A stretch of DNA of 64,000 nucleotides from JAGWAJ01 sp965215155 (GCA_965215155.1 CBDCCY010000002.1:558001-622000); one strand, 5' to 3'; counted from the first letter of the stretch, positions 43,554-52,600 are shown. The notes: generated by a model not told the origin, from the letters alone. Made by a program: numbers and translations.

Positions 43554-44779
43554 CACACCGTCGCCAGACGATAGGTGGGGGTCGGCCGGGACGGCCGGAA
43601 GTGCTCGATGTGCTCGATCTCGGCCCGGCGGTCCGGTCCCGCCGCCTCCCACGCGGAGAACGCCGCGAGCGCCGCCTCGCGCAGCCGCGGAGGCTCGTGC
43701 TCGGCGCGCAGGTTGACGATCAGCTCCGCCGCATCGACCGGCTCCTTGAGCGAGTGGGCGAGCTCGGCCCGCCGATCGCCCGCGACCAGGTTGAGGACCG
43801 CGATGTCCGCGGGCAACTCGTCCGCCGTCAGCGTCATCTTGAGGTGGGCGATCTCCCCCGCGCCGACGGCATCCGCCATGCCCGCCGCGAGGTCGCGAAG
43901 CAGCGCGTTTCCGTCGAACGGCACCGCGGACGACACGCGCACCGTGGCGTTCAGCCAGCCGAGCAGGGCTTCGCCCTCGGCGTAGGCATCGTAGTCCACT
44001 TCCGGCGCCGTCCCGAGACCCATCGCGCCGCGGGTCACCCGCTCCACCCAGGGTCCCAGCCCGTCGCCCTCGCGCGCCGACATCGCCAGCACCTCCGCCT
44101 GCGGATAGCGCTCCTCCAAAGCATCGCGCAACCGCCCGAGGCGCGCCCCATCCAGCAGATCGACCTTGTTGACCACGATGACGTCCGCCTCCGCGAGCTG
44201 CCGGTCGTATACGTAGCGCACCTTCTGCGAGAACGAACGGCCTGTCTCCAGCCTCAGCACCCGCAGGGCGCGGAGCGGATCGACGAGCACGCTCAGCGGC
44301 GCGATCTCGAAGGCGTCACCGTACATCCGGCGCAACGGATAGCTGACGGCGGCCCTGAGGTCGGTGCAGCTCCCGACCGGCTCGGCAAGGAATACGTCCG
44401 GGCGCGCCTCTGCGTTCAGTCGGTCCGCGGCCTCCATCAAGGTGTTGAACCGGCAACAGAAGCAGCCGCCGGTGATCTCCTCCACCGGAAAGCCCTGCGC
44501 GCGGGCCAGCGCGGTGTCGACGAGCCCGACGCTCTGGTCGTTGGTGATCAGCCCGACCCGCCGTCCGCGGTCGGTCAGCAGGCGCGCGAGCCGGACGATG
44601 GCCGTCGTCTTGCCGGCCCCGAGGAAGCCGCCGACCATGACGTAGCGCGCTCGCGCGCCCTGGCGGGCGCGTTGGGAGTCTGCGCTCGCGCGAAGCACCC
44701 TTGACGAGCGTTCTGCGGCGCAGACTCCTGGCGCGCCGTCCGGCGCCGTCGTCCCGCGTTGCGTCTCGTCTCCCGTCAT
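43553..44779 (-). CDS. CobW/COG0523-family GTPase
   Basis: The family's P-loop GTPases act as metal chaperones. Seen here: Walker A GGFLGAGKTT, the metal-binding ITGGCFCCRFNTLMEA (CxCC), VVNKVDLLD for guanine, and a C-terminal CobW_C region with HLKMTLTADELPADIAVLN. The ATG at 44779 overlaps the GcvH-like stop (ATGA), but homology starts only at MVGGFLGAG (44638). The 47 codons in between are made of a dispersed palindromic repeat, read in frame. Either the protein has this odd leader or it starts at 44638. Confidence 0.88.
   Translation of the reverse strand: MTGDETQRGTTAPDGAPGVCAAERSSRVLRASADSQRARQGARARYVMVGGFLGAGKTTAIVRLARLLTDRGRRVGLITNDQSVGLVDTALARAQGFPVEEITGGCFCCRFNTLMEAADRLNAEARPDVFLAEPVGSCTDLRAAVSYPLRRMYGDAFEIAPLSVLVDPLRALRVLRLETGRSFSQKVRYVYDRQLAEADVIVVNKVDLLDGARLGRLRDALEERYPQAEVLAMSAREGDGLGPWVERVTRGAMGLGTAPEVDYDAYAEGEALLGWLNATVRVSSAVPFDGNALLRDLAAGMADAVGAGEIAHLKMTLTADELPADIAVLNLVAGDRRAELAHSLKEPVDAAELIVNLRAEHEPPRLREAALAAFSAWEAAGPDRRAEIEHIEHFRPSRPTPTYRLATV
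44675..44728. repeat. Palindromic repeat inside the CobW leader
   Basis: Arms GGAGTCTGCG (44675-44684) and CGCAGACTCC (44719-44728), with 34 bp between. The same arms occur in the 84-bp repeats at 49641-49808, with variants at 55965-55995 and 63978-64000. Just before it, GCGCGCCCTGGCGGGCGCG (44654-44672) is a further small hairpin that also occurs in a variant form near 22270. Confidence 0.75.
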
Positions 44780-45252
44780 TCCCCGTCACCCTCGCGGCGG
44801 CTCTCCAGCATGCGATCGATGGTCGCGTCGAGCACGTGCACGTACTCGTCGACGTCCAGGCTGGCCGGATCCGGCGACCCCTCGACGGCGTAGAGCCAGC
44901 CCTCGTCGTACGGTGCGGACTCGACGAGCGTGATGTCGGCGTCGAGCGCCGCGTTGGCTCCGCCGAAGCGGCCCGACGCCACGGCGTAGATGTCCGAGAC
45001 GGCCTTGAATCCCTCGATCGAGCCGATCCGCTGCCCCAGTTGCACAGGCTCGCCCGGCGCCAGCGCGAAGGAGCATTCTACTAGGTCGCCCAGCATGCGG
45101 GTGGCGAAGGTGGTCAGGCCGACGCGCCAGCCGCCGGCGGCCGCCCGGGTGAGCCAGTAGTGCGACCGCGTGAACCGGTGGCCGGCGGGCAGGCGCGTCG
45201 CGAACCGGGAACGCCGGTAGCGGACGAAGCGGCTCGCGGGCGGCGTCGTCAT
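44776..45252 (-). CDS. GcvH-like lipoyl carrier protein
   Basis: 158 residues. THYW-type start (FTRSHYWLTRAAAGGWRVGL), then VECSFALAPGEPVQLGQRIG and the attachment site SIEGFKAVSDIYAV, where the Lys of GFKAVSD should carry lipoate, followed by VESAPYDEGWLYAVEG, all as in glycine cleavage H protein. No glycine cleavage T or P genes are nearby. Instead a lipoate ligase, a cysteine desulfurase and Fe-S proteins surround it, so it is more likely a dedicated carrier like the lipoate-binding proteins of sulfur metabolism. Overlaps both neighbours by 4 nt. Confidence 0.88.
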   Translation of the reverse strand: MTTPPASRFVRYRRSRFATRLPAGHRFTRSHYWLTRAAAGGWRVGLTTFATRMLGDLVECSFALAPGEPVQLGQRIGSIEGFKAVSDIYAVASGRFGGANAALDADITLVESAPYDEGWLYAVEGSPDPASLDVDEYVHVLDATIDRMLESRREGDGE

Positions 45253-46451
45253 GACGGCCGCGGCGTCGCGGGGACGGCGCCGGCCAGCAGAGCGCCGGTC
45301 ATCGCCTCCAGATCGGGCGGGTCCGAGAGATGGCACCACGAGAGCCGCACGGCGCCGGCTTCCTCGTCCGGCGGGAGGCCCATCGCGGCCAGCACGTGGC
45401 TGCAGGTGTACGCCTGCGAGGTGCAGGCGGCGCCGTCCGAAATGGCGACCAGCCCGGCCCACGCCTCGATGAGGGCGTCCTTGTCCCAGCCCGGGATCGA
45501 GAGATTGACGATGTACGGCAGCCGGCGCTGGGGATCGCCATGCACGCGCGGCGCGAGCGGCGCCAGTCCCGCGAGCAGGCGCTCCCCGAACGCGGCGGCC
45601 GCGGCGAGCCGCGCGTCGTGCTCGTCGAGAGCCAGTTCGGCGGCCTTGCCGAACGCGGCAATCAGGCCGACCGGCAGCGTGCCGGGCCGCAACCCCAGCT
45701 CCTGCCCCCCGCCGTACAGCAGGGGCGTCAGCGGGGGACGGGCGCCGCCCCGATGCCGGGCGAGCAGGGCGCCGACGCCCTTGGGGCCACAGATCTTGTG
45801 GCCGCTGGCGCTGATCAGGTCGACCCGCGGGTGCCGCAGCGCGTCGAGCGCCTTGCCGAATCCCTGCGCGGCATCGACGTGCAGGATGGCCGGCGAGCCG
45901 GCGAGCCGGTCGGCGATTTCCGCAATCGGCTGCTCGACGCCGGTCTCGTTGTTCACGTGCATCACGGATACGAGCAGCGTGTCGGGTCGCACCGCCGCGA
46001 CCACGCGTTCCGGGTCGATCCAACCCCCGGGCTCCGCATCCAGCAGCGAAAGCTCGAACCCGCGCGAGGCGAGCACGCGCAGGGGCTCCAGCACGGCGTG
46101 GTGCTCGATCTTCGTGCCGACGAGGTGCATGCGCCGCTCCCCGCGCCCGTACGACTCCAGGCCGAGGATGGCGAGGTTGTTGGACTCCGTGGCGCCGCTC
46201 GTGAAGACGACCTCGTTGCGGCGGACGCCGGCTACCCGGGCTACGTGGGCGCGAGCCCGCTCCACCGCCTGCCGCGCGGTCCGACCGTAGTCGTGCGTCC
46301 GGCTTCCGGCGTTTCCGAAGTCCACCTCGGCATAGCGGCGGAGTTCCGCCTGCACCCGCGGGTCGAGGGGGCAGGTGGCAGCGCAATCCAGATAGACTGG
46401 CCCGGACCGGTCAGGCGGTGGCACGGTGGCTCCGGATTGTACCCGCAGCAT
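45249..46451 (-). CDS. NifS/IscS-type cysteine desulfurase
   Basis: About 400 residues, PLP-dependent, taking sulfur from cysteine as an enzyme persulfide. VYLDCAATCPLDPRV opens the fold; FTSGATESNNLAILG, IEHHAVLEPL and VMHVNNETGVEQPI bind PLP; the PLP-Lys is in SASGHKICGPKGVG; and the persulfide Cys is in DGAACTSQAYTCSH. The ATG at 46451 gives the longest form; a GTG at 46424 with GGAG upstream is equally good. First gene of the operon. It could supply sulfur for the Fe-S proteins or load the lipoyl carrier. Confidence 0.9.
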   Translation of the reverse strand: MLRVQSGATVPPPDRSGPVYLDCAATCPLDPRVQAELRRYAEVDFGNAGSRTHDYGRTARQAVERARAHVARVAGVRRNEVVFTSGATESNNLAILGLESYGRGERRMHLVGTKIEHHAVLEPLRVLASRGFELSLLDAEPGGWIDPERVVAAVRPDTLLVSVMHVNNETGVEQPIAEIADRLAGSPAILHVDAAQGFGKALDALRHPRVDLISASGHKICGPKGVGALLARHRGGARPPLTPLLYGGGQELGLRPGTLPVGLIAAFGKAAELALDEHDARLAAAAAFGERLLAGLAPLAPRVHGDPQRRLPYIVNLSIPGWDKDALIEAWAGLVAISDGAACTSQAYTCSHVLAAMGLPPDEEAGAVRLSWCHLSDPPDLEAMTGALLAGAVPATPRPS

Positions 46452-46490
46452 CGGCGCCCCGCAGTCCTGCGGGCCGGTGGCCGGTCGCCC

Positions 46491-47219
46491 ATGCGCTTCG
46501 AGGACCACGGCTCGGTTCCGCCCGAGCGCGGCCTGGCAATCGAGATCGACGCGTTGCGCGCGCTGGCACGGGCCTCCGCGCGACGGCCGCTGCCCCCCCA
46601 GAGGGAGCCGCTCGCACCGGCGGAGCCGGTCGGCCCGACCGCGTCGCGGCCCTGGGATGCGCGGCTGGGCGCGCAGGCCGCCGAGCGTCTGCTGGTCTGG
46701 GAATCGGCGCGCCCCGCCGTGGTCCTGCCGCGGCTGGGCAATCCGCACCGGTGGGTCCGCGCAACCGCGTGTGCCGCGCTCGACGTCCCGCTGCTCCACC
46801 GGGACTCGGGAGGCGGGGCGGTGGTCGTCGGACCCGGATGCTTGAGCTTCGCCCTGGTCCTGTCGCTCGATGCGCGCCCCCGGCTGGCGGATGTCGCGCG
46901 CAGCTACGACTGGCTGCTCGCCCGGGAGGCCGGCGCCCTGGCCCTCGGTGGAATCGCCGTCCGCTCGACCGACCTCGCCCTCCGCGATCGGAAGTTCGCG
47001 GGGCACGCCCAGCGCCGGGTCGGCGGCGCTCTGCTGCACCACGGAGTGCTGCTCTACGACTTCGACCTCGACTTGATCGGCCGGCTGCTGGCCGAACCCC
47101 CGCGTGCACCGGAGTGGCGCCGGTCCCGGAACCACCGCGAGTTTCTGACCAACGTGCCCCTGTCACGGTCCGCGATCGTGCGCCGCCTGCAGCATCTCCC
47201 GACCGCCCTGCAGCGGTGA
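46491..47219 (+). CDS. Lipoate-protein ligase A family protein
   Basis: 242 residues with the biotin/lipoyl ligase fold: AVVLPRLGNPHRWVR, CAALDVPLLHRDSGGGAVVV (the R-x-S-G-G-G-A signature) and LRDRKFAGHAQRRVGGALLH, containing the catalytic-type Lys of the R-K-x-x-G-x-A-Q-R-R motif, then HHGVLLYDFDLDLI. Divergent from the desulfurase/GcvH operon with only about 40-65 bp between starts, so a shared promoter region is likely, and the GcvH-like carrier is the obvious substrate. Confidence 0.88.
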   Translation: MRFEDHGSVPPERGLAIEIDALRALARASARRPLPPQREPLAPAEPVGPTASRPWDARLGAQAAERLLVWESARPAVVLPRLGNPHRWVRATACAALDVPLLHRDSGGGAVVVGPGCLSFALVLSLDARPRLADVARSYDWLLAREAGALALGGIAVRSTDLALRDRKFAGHAQRRVGGALLHHGVLLYDFDLDLIGRLLAEPPRAPEWRRSRNHREFLTNVPLSRSAIVRRLQHLPTALQR

Positions 47220-47405
47220 ATTCGTGCTCCGCAAGCACGGCCGTGCGGCCGCGTTCCGCTGCTGGACGGCCGCGTTTCGCTGCCGGCGGAGCACGTCCGG
47301 AAGAAGCGCGCGGACCGGCTCGCCGCCACCGTGCGGGCATCGCGCTCGATCGCGCCCGACCGGGGAACGGGCGCGGGGCTCGACCGGCGCCGACGACTGA
47401 CGGGT

Positions 47406-49544
47406 TCAGCGGATCGCGTCCTCGGGGAGCCGCAGCGCCACCAGCGCCCCAGGCTGCCCGCGCCGGGCGCTCCCCGCCTGCATCAGGACGTACTGCACCC
47501 CGCGGTGCAGGTAGGTCAGCATGCCGTACTGGCCGGGGATCGGGACCTCGACGCTGGCCAGCACCTCCCCCGTGCGCTTGTCGCGCGCCCGCAGCAACGG
47601 ACGCCCGCTCTCGCCGAGTTCCGCCTCGCCCCGGAGGTCCTCTGTCGTCTGCACCAGCAGCTCGCCCATGACCATCTGGATCGAGCGCCCACTGCCGCCG
47701 AGGTTGGGGAGGTCGACGCCGGCCAGCCGGGGATGGTCGCGGAATCGCTCGGGCGTCTCGCCGATCGGGACGTCCCACAGCTTCTCGCCGGTGTTCATGT
47801 CGTAGGCCGCCAAGGCCTGGAACAGCGGCCGGTAGAACGGCAGGCCGTCGATCGTGGCCGGGAACTCGGCCGGGCCGCCGGGGGCCCAGGCGGCCACCGT
47901 CGTGCCGGTGGTGGGCGTGTGCCGCTCGCGGCCCCGCCAGGCCTCGGCCGACAACCCCGGCAACCCGCGCTCCACGTCCACTCCGTTGGTGGGCACCAGG
48001 AACCGCGGCGCGCTGCACACCCGGTTGTGCGGCGCGTACAGGATGCCCGTGGTCGGGTCGGCGACCGGCGGATGGTAGATGTTGAGCCCGCCCATGCACC
48101 CGATCACGTTGCGGTAGTCGTTGTCGTGCGGATACGGGAGCGGCGGCACGTAGAGCCCGCCGGCCCGGAACTCGCTCAGGATCTCGAGCGCTTCCTGCTT
48201 CAGCTCCGGCGTGAAGTCGAGGACGTAATCCTCGGTCAGGCCGTCGACCACGATCGGGTCGAGCGGCTCGGGGCGCGTGGGGTACGGCTGCGTGGACGCA
48301 GTGTAGTTGCCCGGCACCTGCGTCTGCATGACGGGGCGCTCCTCGATCGGCCAGAGCGGCTCGCCCGTGGCCCGGTTGAAGGCGAACACCAGCCCCTGCT
48401 TCGTGTTCTGGACGAGCGCCGGCACCCGCTCGCCGTCGACGGTCAAGTCCAGCAGGATCGGCGCGGTCGGCAGGTCGTAGTTCCACTGGTCGCTGCGGTG
48501 GATCTGGAAGTGCCACCGCCGCTCGCCGGTCGCCACATCCAGAGCGAGGACGCTCCCTCCGAACAGGTTGTGGCCCGGCCGGTGGCCCGTGTAGGACTGG
48601 ACCGTCGAGGCGTTGGTGACCAGGTAGACGAGCCCCAGCTCGGGGTCGGCCGACGCCGGCGCCCACGTCGACATGTCGCCCGACCAGCGCCAGGCGTCGT
48701 TCTCCCAGGTCTCGTGGCCGAACTCTCCGGGCCGGGGAATGACGTGGAATTTCCAGAGCACCGCGCCGCTCCGGGCGTCGATGCCCAGGATGTCGCCCGG
48801 CACGTTCTCGATCCGCGTCTGGTCGTAGCTCGGCTCGTGACCCACGAGCACCACGACCACGCCGTTGACCACGATCGGCGGCGACGAGGCGGTGACCATA
48901 CCGAGCTGCCGGGGAATCCCGTGATCCGGGTCGTAGGGGCCGTCCCACGCCAGCCAGGGGGCCCAGTCGGCGACGAGGGGCGGGATGAGATCGACGACGC
49001 CGGTGGGCGAGAAGCTGTCGATCCCGACCTCGGCACCCCACCCCTCGAGCGGACGCCCGGTCCGGGCGTCGAGCGCCCAGAGGAAGAACGCGGGCGAGGT
49101 TACGAAGACGACGCCTCTTCCGTCCACTTCCGCATAGGCGACCCCCTTGCCGAAGTCGGTGCGCGGCGAGCGGAGGTAGCGCATCGTCTCCGGCTCGCGG
49201 AAGGTCCAGCGCGTCTCGCCGGTGGCGGCGTCGATCGCCACCACCTGGCGCCGTTGGCCGGCGACGGTGTAGAGGACGCCGTCGGCAAAGACCGGGGTGG
49301 CCCGCACGGTGTACTCGACGCCGGGTCCGAAGTTGTCGCCGCGCCAGATCCAGGCCACCTCGAGGTCGGCGAAATTGCCGGCGTCGATCTGCGTGAGCCA
49401 GGGATTGGAGCGGGTGTGGCCGGCGTCGCCGCCCAGGTAGCGCCACTGGCCGTCCTCGACGCCCGGAAGCTGCGCGGCGCCCGGGGACGCCAGCCCCAGC
49501 ATGAAGACTGCGGCCAGGAGGCCGGCCGTACGACATCGCGTCAT
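47406..49544 (-). CDS. PQQ-type quinoprotein dehydrogenase
   Basis: 712 residues with a signal peptide (to about GAAQL). The eight-bladed propeller has W-motifs such as GQWRYLGGDAGHTRSNPW, ATGETRWTFREPE, SGAVLWKFHVIP, ATGERRWHFQIH and TGEKLWDVPIG, as in PQQ-dependent glucose/alcohol dehydrogenases of the periplasm. EFGHETWENDAWRWSGD and HRSDQWNYDLPTAP lie at the cofactor and metal positions. Substrate unknown. The ATG at 49544 follows a GGAGGAT site. Downstream of the cytochrome c gene on the same strand, which may accept its electrons. Confidence 0.88.
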   Translation of the reverse strand: MTRCRTAGLLAAVFMLGLASPGAAQLPGVEDGQWRYLGGDAGHTRSNPWLTQIDAGNFADLEVAWIWRGDNFGPGVEYTVRATPVFADGVLYTVAGQRRQVVAIDAATGETRWTFREPETMRYLRSPRTDFGKGVAYAEVDGRGVVFVTSPAFFLWALDARTGRPLEGWGAEVGIDSFSPTGVVDLIPPLVADWAPWLAWDGPYDPDHGIPRQLGMVTASSPPIVVNGVVVVLVGHEPSYDQTRIENVPGDILGIDARSGAVLWKFHVIPRPGEFGHETWENDAWRWSGDMSTWAPASADPELGLVYLVTNASTVQSYTGHRPGHNLFGGSVLALDVATGERRWHFQIHRSDQWNYDLPTAPILLDLTVDGERVPALVQNTKQGLVFAFNRATGEPLWPIEERPVMQTQVPGNYTASTQPYPTRPEPLDPIVVDGLTEDYVLDFTPELKQEALEILSEFRAGGLYVPPLPYPHDNDYRNVIGCMGGLNIYHPPVADPTTGILYAPHNRVCSAPRFLVPTNGVDVERGLPGLSAEAWRGRERHTPTTGTTVAAWAPGGPAEFPATIDGLPFYRPLFQALAAYDMNTGEKLWDVPIGETPERFRDHPRLAGVDLPNLGGSGRSIQMVMGELLVQTTEDLRGEAELGESGRPLLRARDKRTGEVLASVEVPIPGQYGMLTYLHRGVQYVLMQAGSARRGQPGALVALRLPEDAIR

Positions 49545-49640
49545 CGTGATCCTCCGCGTCCCTCCCGGATCCCGGGTGGACTGACCGGGATGGCCCCGAC
49601 GTGGACGCCGACGCGCGCCCGACGCTTCGCCGGCCCCGCC

Positions 49641-49808
49641 TCGCCCGCCAATCGTCGCCTGGCGGCTCCGCCTGGCGCCCAGCCAGGCCTGCAGGAGTCC
49701 GCGCCGCCTTGCGCCGCAGACTCCTCGCCCGCCAATCGTCGCCTGGCGGCTCCGCCTGGCGCCCAGCCAGGCCTGCAGGAGTCCGCGCCGCCTTGCGCCG
49801 CAGACTCC
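49641..49808. repeat. Two perfect tandem copies of an 84-bp palindromic repeat
   Basis: Units 49641-49724 and 49725-49808 are identical. Each has an inner hairpin around GCCTGGCGGC/GCCAGGC and an outer pair GGAGTCCGCG/CGCAGACTCC. Related sequences occur at 55919-55996, 44675-44728 and 63978-64000. The second unit ends at the stop codon of the cytochrome gene. Confidence 0.92.
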
Positions 49809-51256
49809 TACTGCGAGTCGTCCTCCGCGGCGGCCGCCGCGCGATCCGCAGCCAGATCCTCGTACTCGGCGTCTTCGAGATAGGTGATGCCGATCCAGGC
49901 GTGGGACATCTCGTCGACGCCGCGCGCGCCGAACACCACCCACTGGTCGGGGTCGGGGTTGATCCGGTTGGCCGCCGTGTTATCCCACTTCGCGCGCAGC
50001 ATCAGGACCGTACCCTTCGGGAGCAGCGGCTGCGCGTCGTCGTCGTAGACGTAGGCGATCTGCCAGTTGTGGTCGTAGCGGTTGACGCTGCTGAGCAGCT
50101 CGCGCCGGCCGTCCGGATAGAGCGCCGCCATCGACATCTCGGTACCCCGCATGTGCATGTGGGGCCGGAAGCTCTGGATCAGCGCCGGCCGGTCCAGGAC
50201 GTACTGGTCCTCGAGCACGAGGTGCCCGTGCGGCGGGATGAGGATGTCGCTGGCCCGCAAGCGCTCACGGTGCGTGCCGTCGACGTAGAACTGCCGCTCG
50301 CCGACGGTCACCCGGGCCGGCGCCTCGCCCTCGGGATAGAGCCACACGCCGACCTCTGCGACCTCCGTCACCTCCTCGCCCACGGGGAAGTAGTGGAGGC
50401 TGAAGCGGACCGTGCCCGGCCCCGGCGGCAGCAGCTTGCCGACCCCCTCCGGCAGGATGTCCCACCGCTTGCCGATCCCCATCCCCACCAGCCGCACCGA
50501 CGGCGGCCGCTCCTCCCCCTCGGCCGGCTCCGCACTCCGCAGCACGGCGTGGCCGTGGTGCGTGACTCTCATGCCGAGCGGGTAGGACGGCTTGAACTCG
50601 GCCGCGCGGATGTAGCGGGGCACGTCGAAGCCCTCGAACTCCAGCTCCGGCGACCACCACTGGTCCTGGCCGTTGGCCACCACGTGGTAGGGCGTCGAGC
50701 GCACGACGAAGTCGGGCGGGCGGCCCAGGGTGGCCTCCACCTCCCAGGCGTCGGCAGGCAGGAACGCCAGCGGCTCGGGCAGATCGGCGGGTTCGCCCCG
50801 GGGTGCGCCCGCGTCCACCCACCGGACCACGGTGTCGATCTCGTCCGCCGTCAGCGAGATGTCGTTCTTGTAGTCCTGTATGCCCACGGTCGGATCGAGG
50901 TGCCAGGGGGGCATCAGGCGCCGCGCCACCCGATCCCGGATGCTGCGCGCCCAGGGGCGCACGTCGCGATACGTGAGCAGCGACATCGGCGCAATGCCGG
51001 CGGGCTGGTGGCAGTGCTGACACGAGCGCTGCAGGATCGGCGCGACGTCCCGGCTGAACGTCGGCGCGGCGTCGGCCGCCCCGAAGACGGCCGTGGTGCC
51101 GCCCTGTGCCAGGACCCCGCCAGCAGCCGCCACGAGCAGCAACGCCGCAAGCCCCGATACGGCCGCCGGCCGTCCGTGCCGCCATCCCGTAACCGGGCTC
51201 TCGCCACCGGCTGCCCGATCGCTCCGTGCAACCACCCACCTGCGCGCCGTGCCCAT
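49808..51256 (-). CDS. Cytochrome c/copper type II monooxygenase-like secreted protein
   Basis: 482 residues with an N-terminal signal/anchor (VSGLAALLLVAAAGGVLA). A c-type haem site CQHCH (about residue 80) is followed by MPPWHLDP. The second part has histidine-rich phrases HGHAVLRS, IQSFRPHMHMRGTEM and YDHNWQIAYVY, which resemble the copper sites of ascorbate-dependent (PHM/DBM-like) monooxygenases. This fusion is seen in Acidobacteriota and relatives; its substrate is unknown. The ATG at 51256 is preceded by AGAGAGG. Probably in one unit with the two genes beside it. Confidence 0.78.
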   Translation of the reverse strand: MGTARRWVVARSDRAAGGESPVTGWRHGRPAAVSGLAALLLVAAAGGVLAQGGTTAVFGAADAAPTFSRDVAPILQRSCQHCHQPAGIAPMSLLTYRDVRPWARSIRDRVARRLMPPWHLDPTVGIQDYKNDISLTADEIDTVVRWVDAGAPRGEPADLPEPLAFLPADAWEVEATLGRPPDFVVRSTPYHVVANGQDQWWSPELEFEGFDVPRYIRAAEFKPSYPLGMRVTHHGHAVLRSAEPAEGEERPPSVRLVGMGIGKRWDILPEGVGKLLPPGPGTVRFSLHYFPVGEEVTEVAEVGVWLYPEGEAPARVTVGERQFYVDGTHRERLRASDILIPPHGHLVLEDQYVLDRPALIQSFRPHMHMRGTEMSMAALYPDGRRELLSSVNRYDHNWQIAYVYDDDAQPLLPKGTVLMLRAKWDNTAANRINPDPDQWVVFGARGVDEMSHAWIGITYLEDAEYEDLAADRAAAAAEDDSQ

Positions 51257-51300
51257 GGTCTGCCTCTCTCTCGCCGGGTCTCCCAGTCGGCCGTCAGCGG

Positions 51301-52188
51301 TCACGGAGCGACCGCGATCGGCACGAACCCGTTGGTCCAGCAGCACTGGAACTCGAACTCCCGAACCACGTTGAACGCCAGCACCCGCAGCAGATACGCG
51401 CCCGGCTCGGAGAAGGTCACCGCCGTGGTCACCTCCGCCCCGCCCTCCTGCGCCCAGGCGTCCGCCTCGACACGGGCGGTCCGCGCGGCGAAGGTAGCGT
51501 CGCCGGGACCCTGGTGCTTGAACCACTTGACGTTGATCGGACGCCTGTCCGCCGCGGCAACGGCGTCGCGGCCCACCCAGGCTCGAAGAACGAGCGGCAC
51601 CCCCACCTGCGCCTGCCGCGCCTCGCCGGTGATCCCGTGCGGGCCGCGCCCGGCTCGCCCGCCGGACGCCCAGGCGACGAGCGGCGACATGCTCGAGCGA
51701 CCGGGGAACTCCCACCCGGCCAGCTCGTAGGCAGGGCTGGTCAGCCGCCCCGGCACGGAGAGCGTCTGTCCGCGCGTGCGAAGCGTCCAGACCACGTCGC
51801 GGTCGCCGAAGTCGGCCGGCACCGTCACGGTGAAGGCGCCCCAGTGGCGCCGATCCTGGTCGGGGACGGGCTCGAAGCGGGTCGGCTGCCGCCCGTCGAG
51901 CTCGGCCGGCGCGATGAAGTTGTCAGGTCCCAGCGGGACTTCCAGCGTCTCCTCGGTGTTCACGTTGAAATAGCCGAACGACAGCTCGAAGGTGCCGTCG
52001 GGGTTCCGGTACCACCCCTCGAAGATCGGCACGACGGGACCGCCCGACGGCCGCAACAACTGGACCTCGAACTGCGTCTCGCCCGGGTTTGCCACCCGCC
52101 GCTCCGACGCCCGCTGCGCGGCGAGCCCCGCCGTACCCAGCGCCATCGTCGCCGCGAGGGCGACCGCCCGCGGTCCAATCCGTTGCAT
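51301..52188 (-). CDS. Secreted protein of unknown function
   Basis: 295 residues with signal peptide (ALAATMALGTAGLAAQ). FEGWYRNPDGTFELSFGYFN is a recurring phrase in secreted acidobacterial proteins, followed by beta-rich sequence (PVPDQDRRHWGAFTVTVPAD) and ending with FSEPGAYLLRVLAFNVVREF and a CCW motif. No catalytic residues seen. It lies 44 bp upstream of the cytochrome/monooxygenase-like gene on the same strand and is probably co-transcribed with it. Confidence 0.65.
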   Translation of the reverse strand: MQRIGPRAVALAATMALGTAGLAAQRASERRVANPGETQFEVQLLRPSGGPVVPIFEGWYRNPDGTFELSFGYFNVNTEETLEVPLGPDNFIAPAELDGRQPTRFEPVPDQDRRHWGAFTVTVPADFGDRDVVWTLRTRGQTLSVPGRLTSPAYELAGWEFPGRSSMSPLVAWASGGRAGRGPHGITGEARQAQVGVPLVLRAWVGRDAVAAADRRPINVKWFKHQGPGDATFAARTARVEADAWAQEGGAEVTTAVTFSEPGAYLLRVLAFNVVREFEFQCCWTNGFVPIAVAP

Positions 52189-52600
52189 CGTGTCCCGCCA
52201 CGCCCCGGCCGGACCGGAAGCCACCTCGTCGAACGGAGGGCCCCATCATAGCGCATGGTCCGTCCCCTCTTCGGGCGTCGTCCTGCCGTCCTCCACGCGG
52301 CGGGCGGTACTACACGGGGCGACAGCGGCTCGAAGTCGAGTGCGGACGCGGTTCCAGGTCGCGCGGGGGCCGCTCCCGCGCCCACCGCCTCGTCGTGTGA
52401 AGTGCCGCACCCGCGAGCCGCTTGACACCCGCGTTCACGGGGATGAAGATGCCGGGGAGGCCGCAGGGTTCCGTGTCTCGCACAGCACGGGCGCGTTCCG
52501 CGGTCCGGCGGCCGCGCGTGCCGACGCCGGTCAGGTCCGCCGCCCGCTCGAGCGTACCGGGACACGCGGCGCCGCGGAGGACGTCCGACTCGGAGGGTCG
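52189..52600. other. Intergenic stretch with no clear gene
   Basis: About 410 bp between divergent genes. Open frames cross it but none shows a recognisable protein or conserved-looking start. It probably holds the promoters for the secreted protein gene (minus) and the small Cys-rich gene (plus). Confidence 0.4.

Noticed and set aside
45330..47219. A 629-codon plus-strand ORF ending in the lipoate ligase
   Set aside because: The first part is antisense to the cysteine desulfurase. Only the part from 46491 has ligase motifs.
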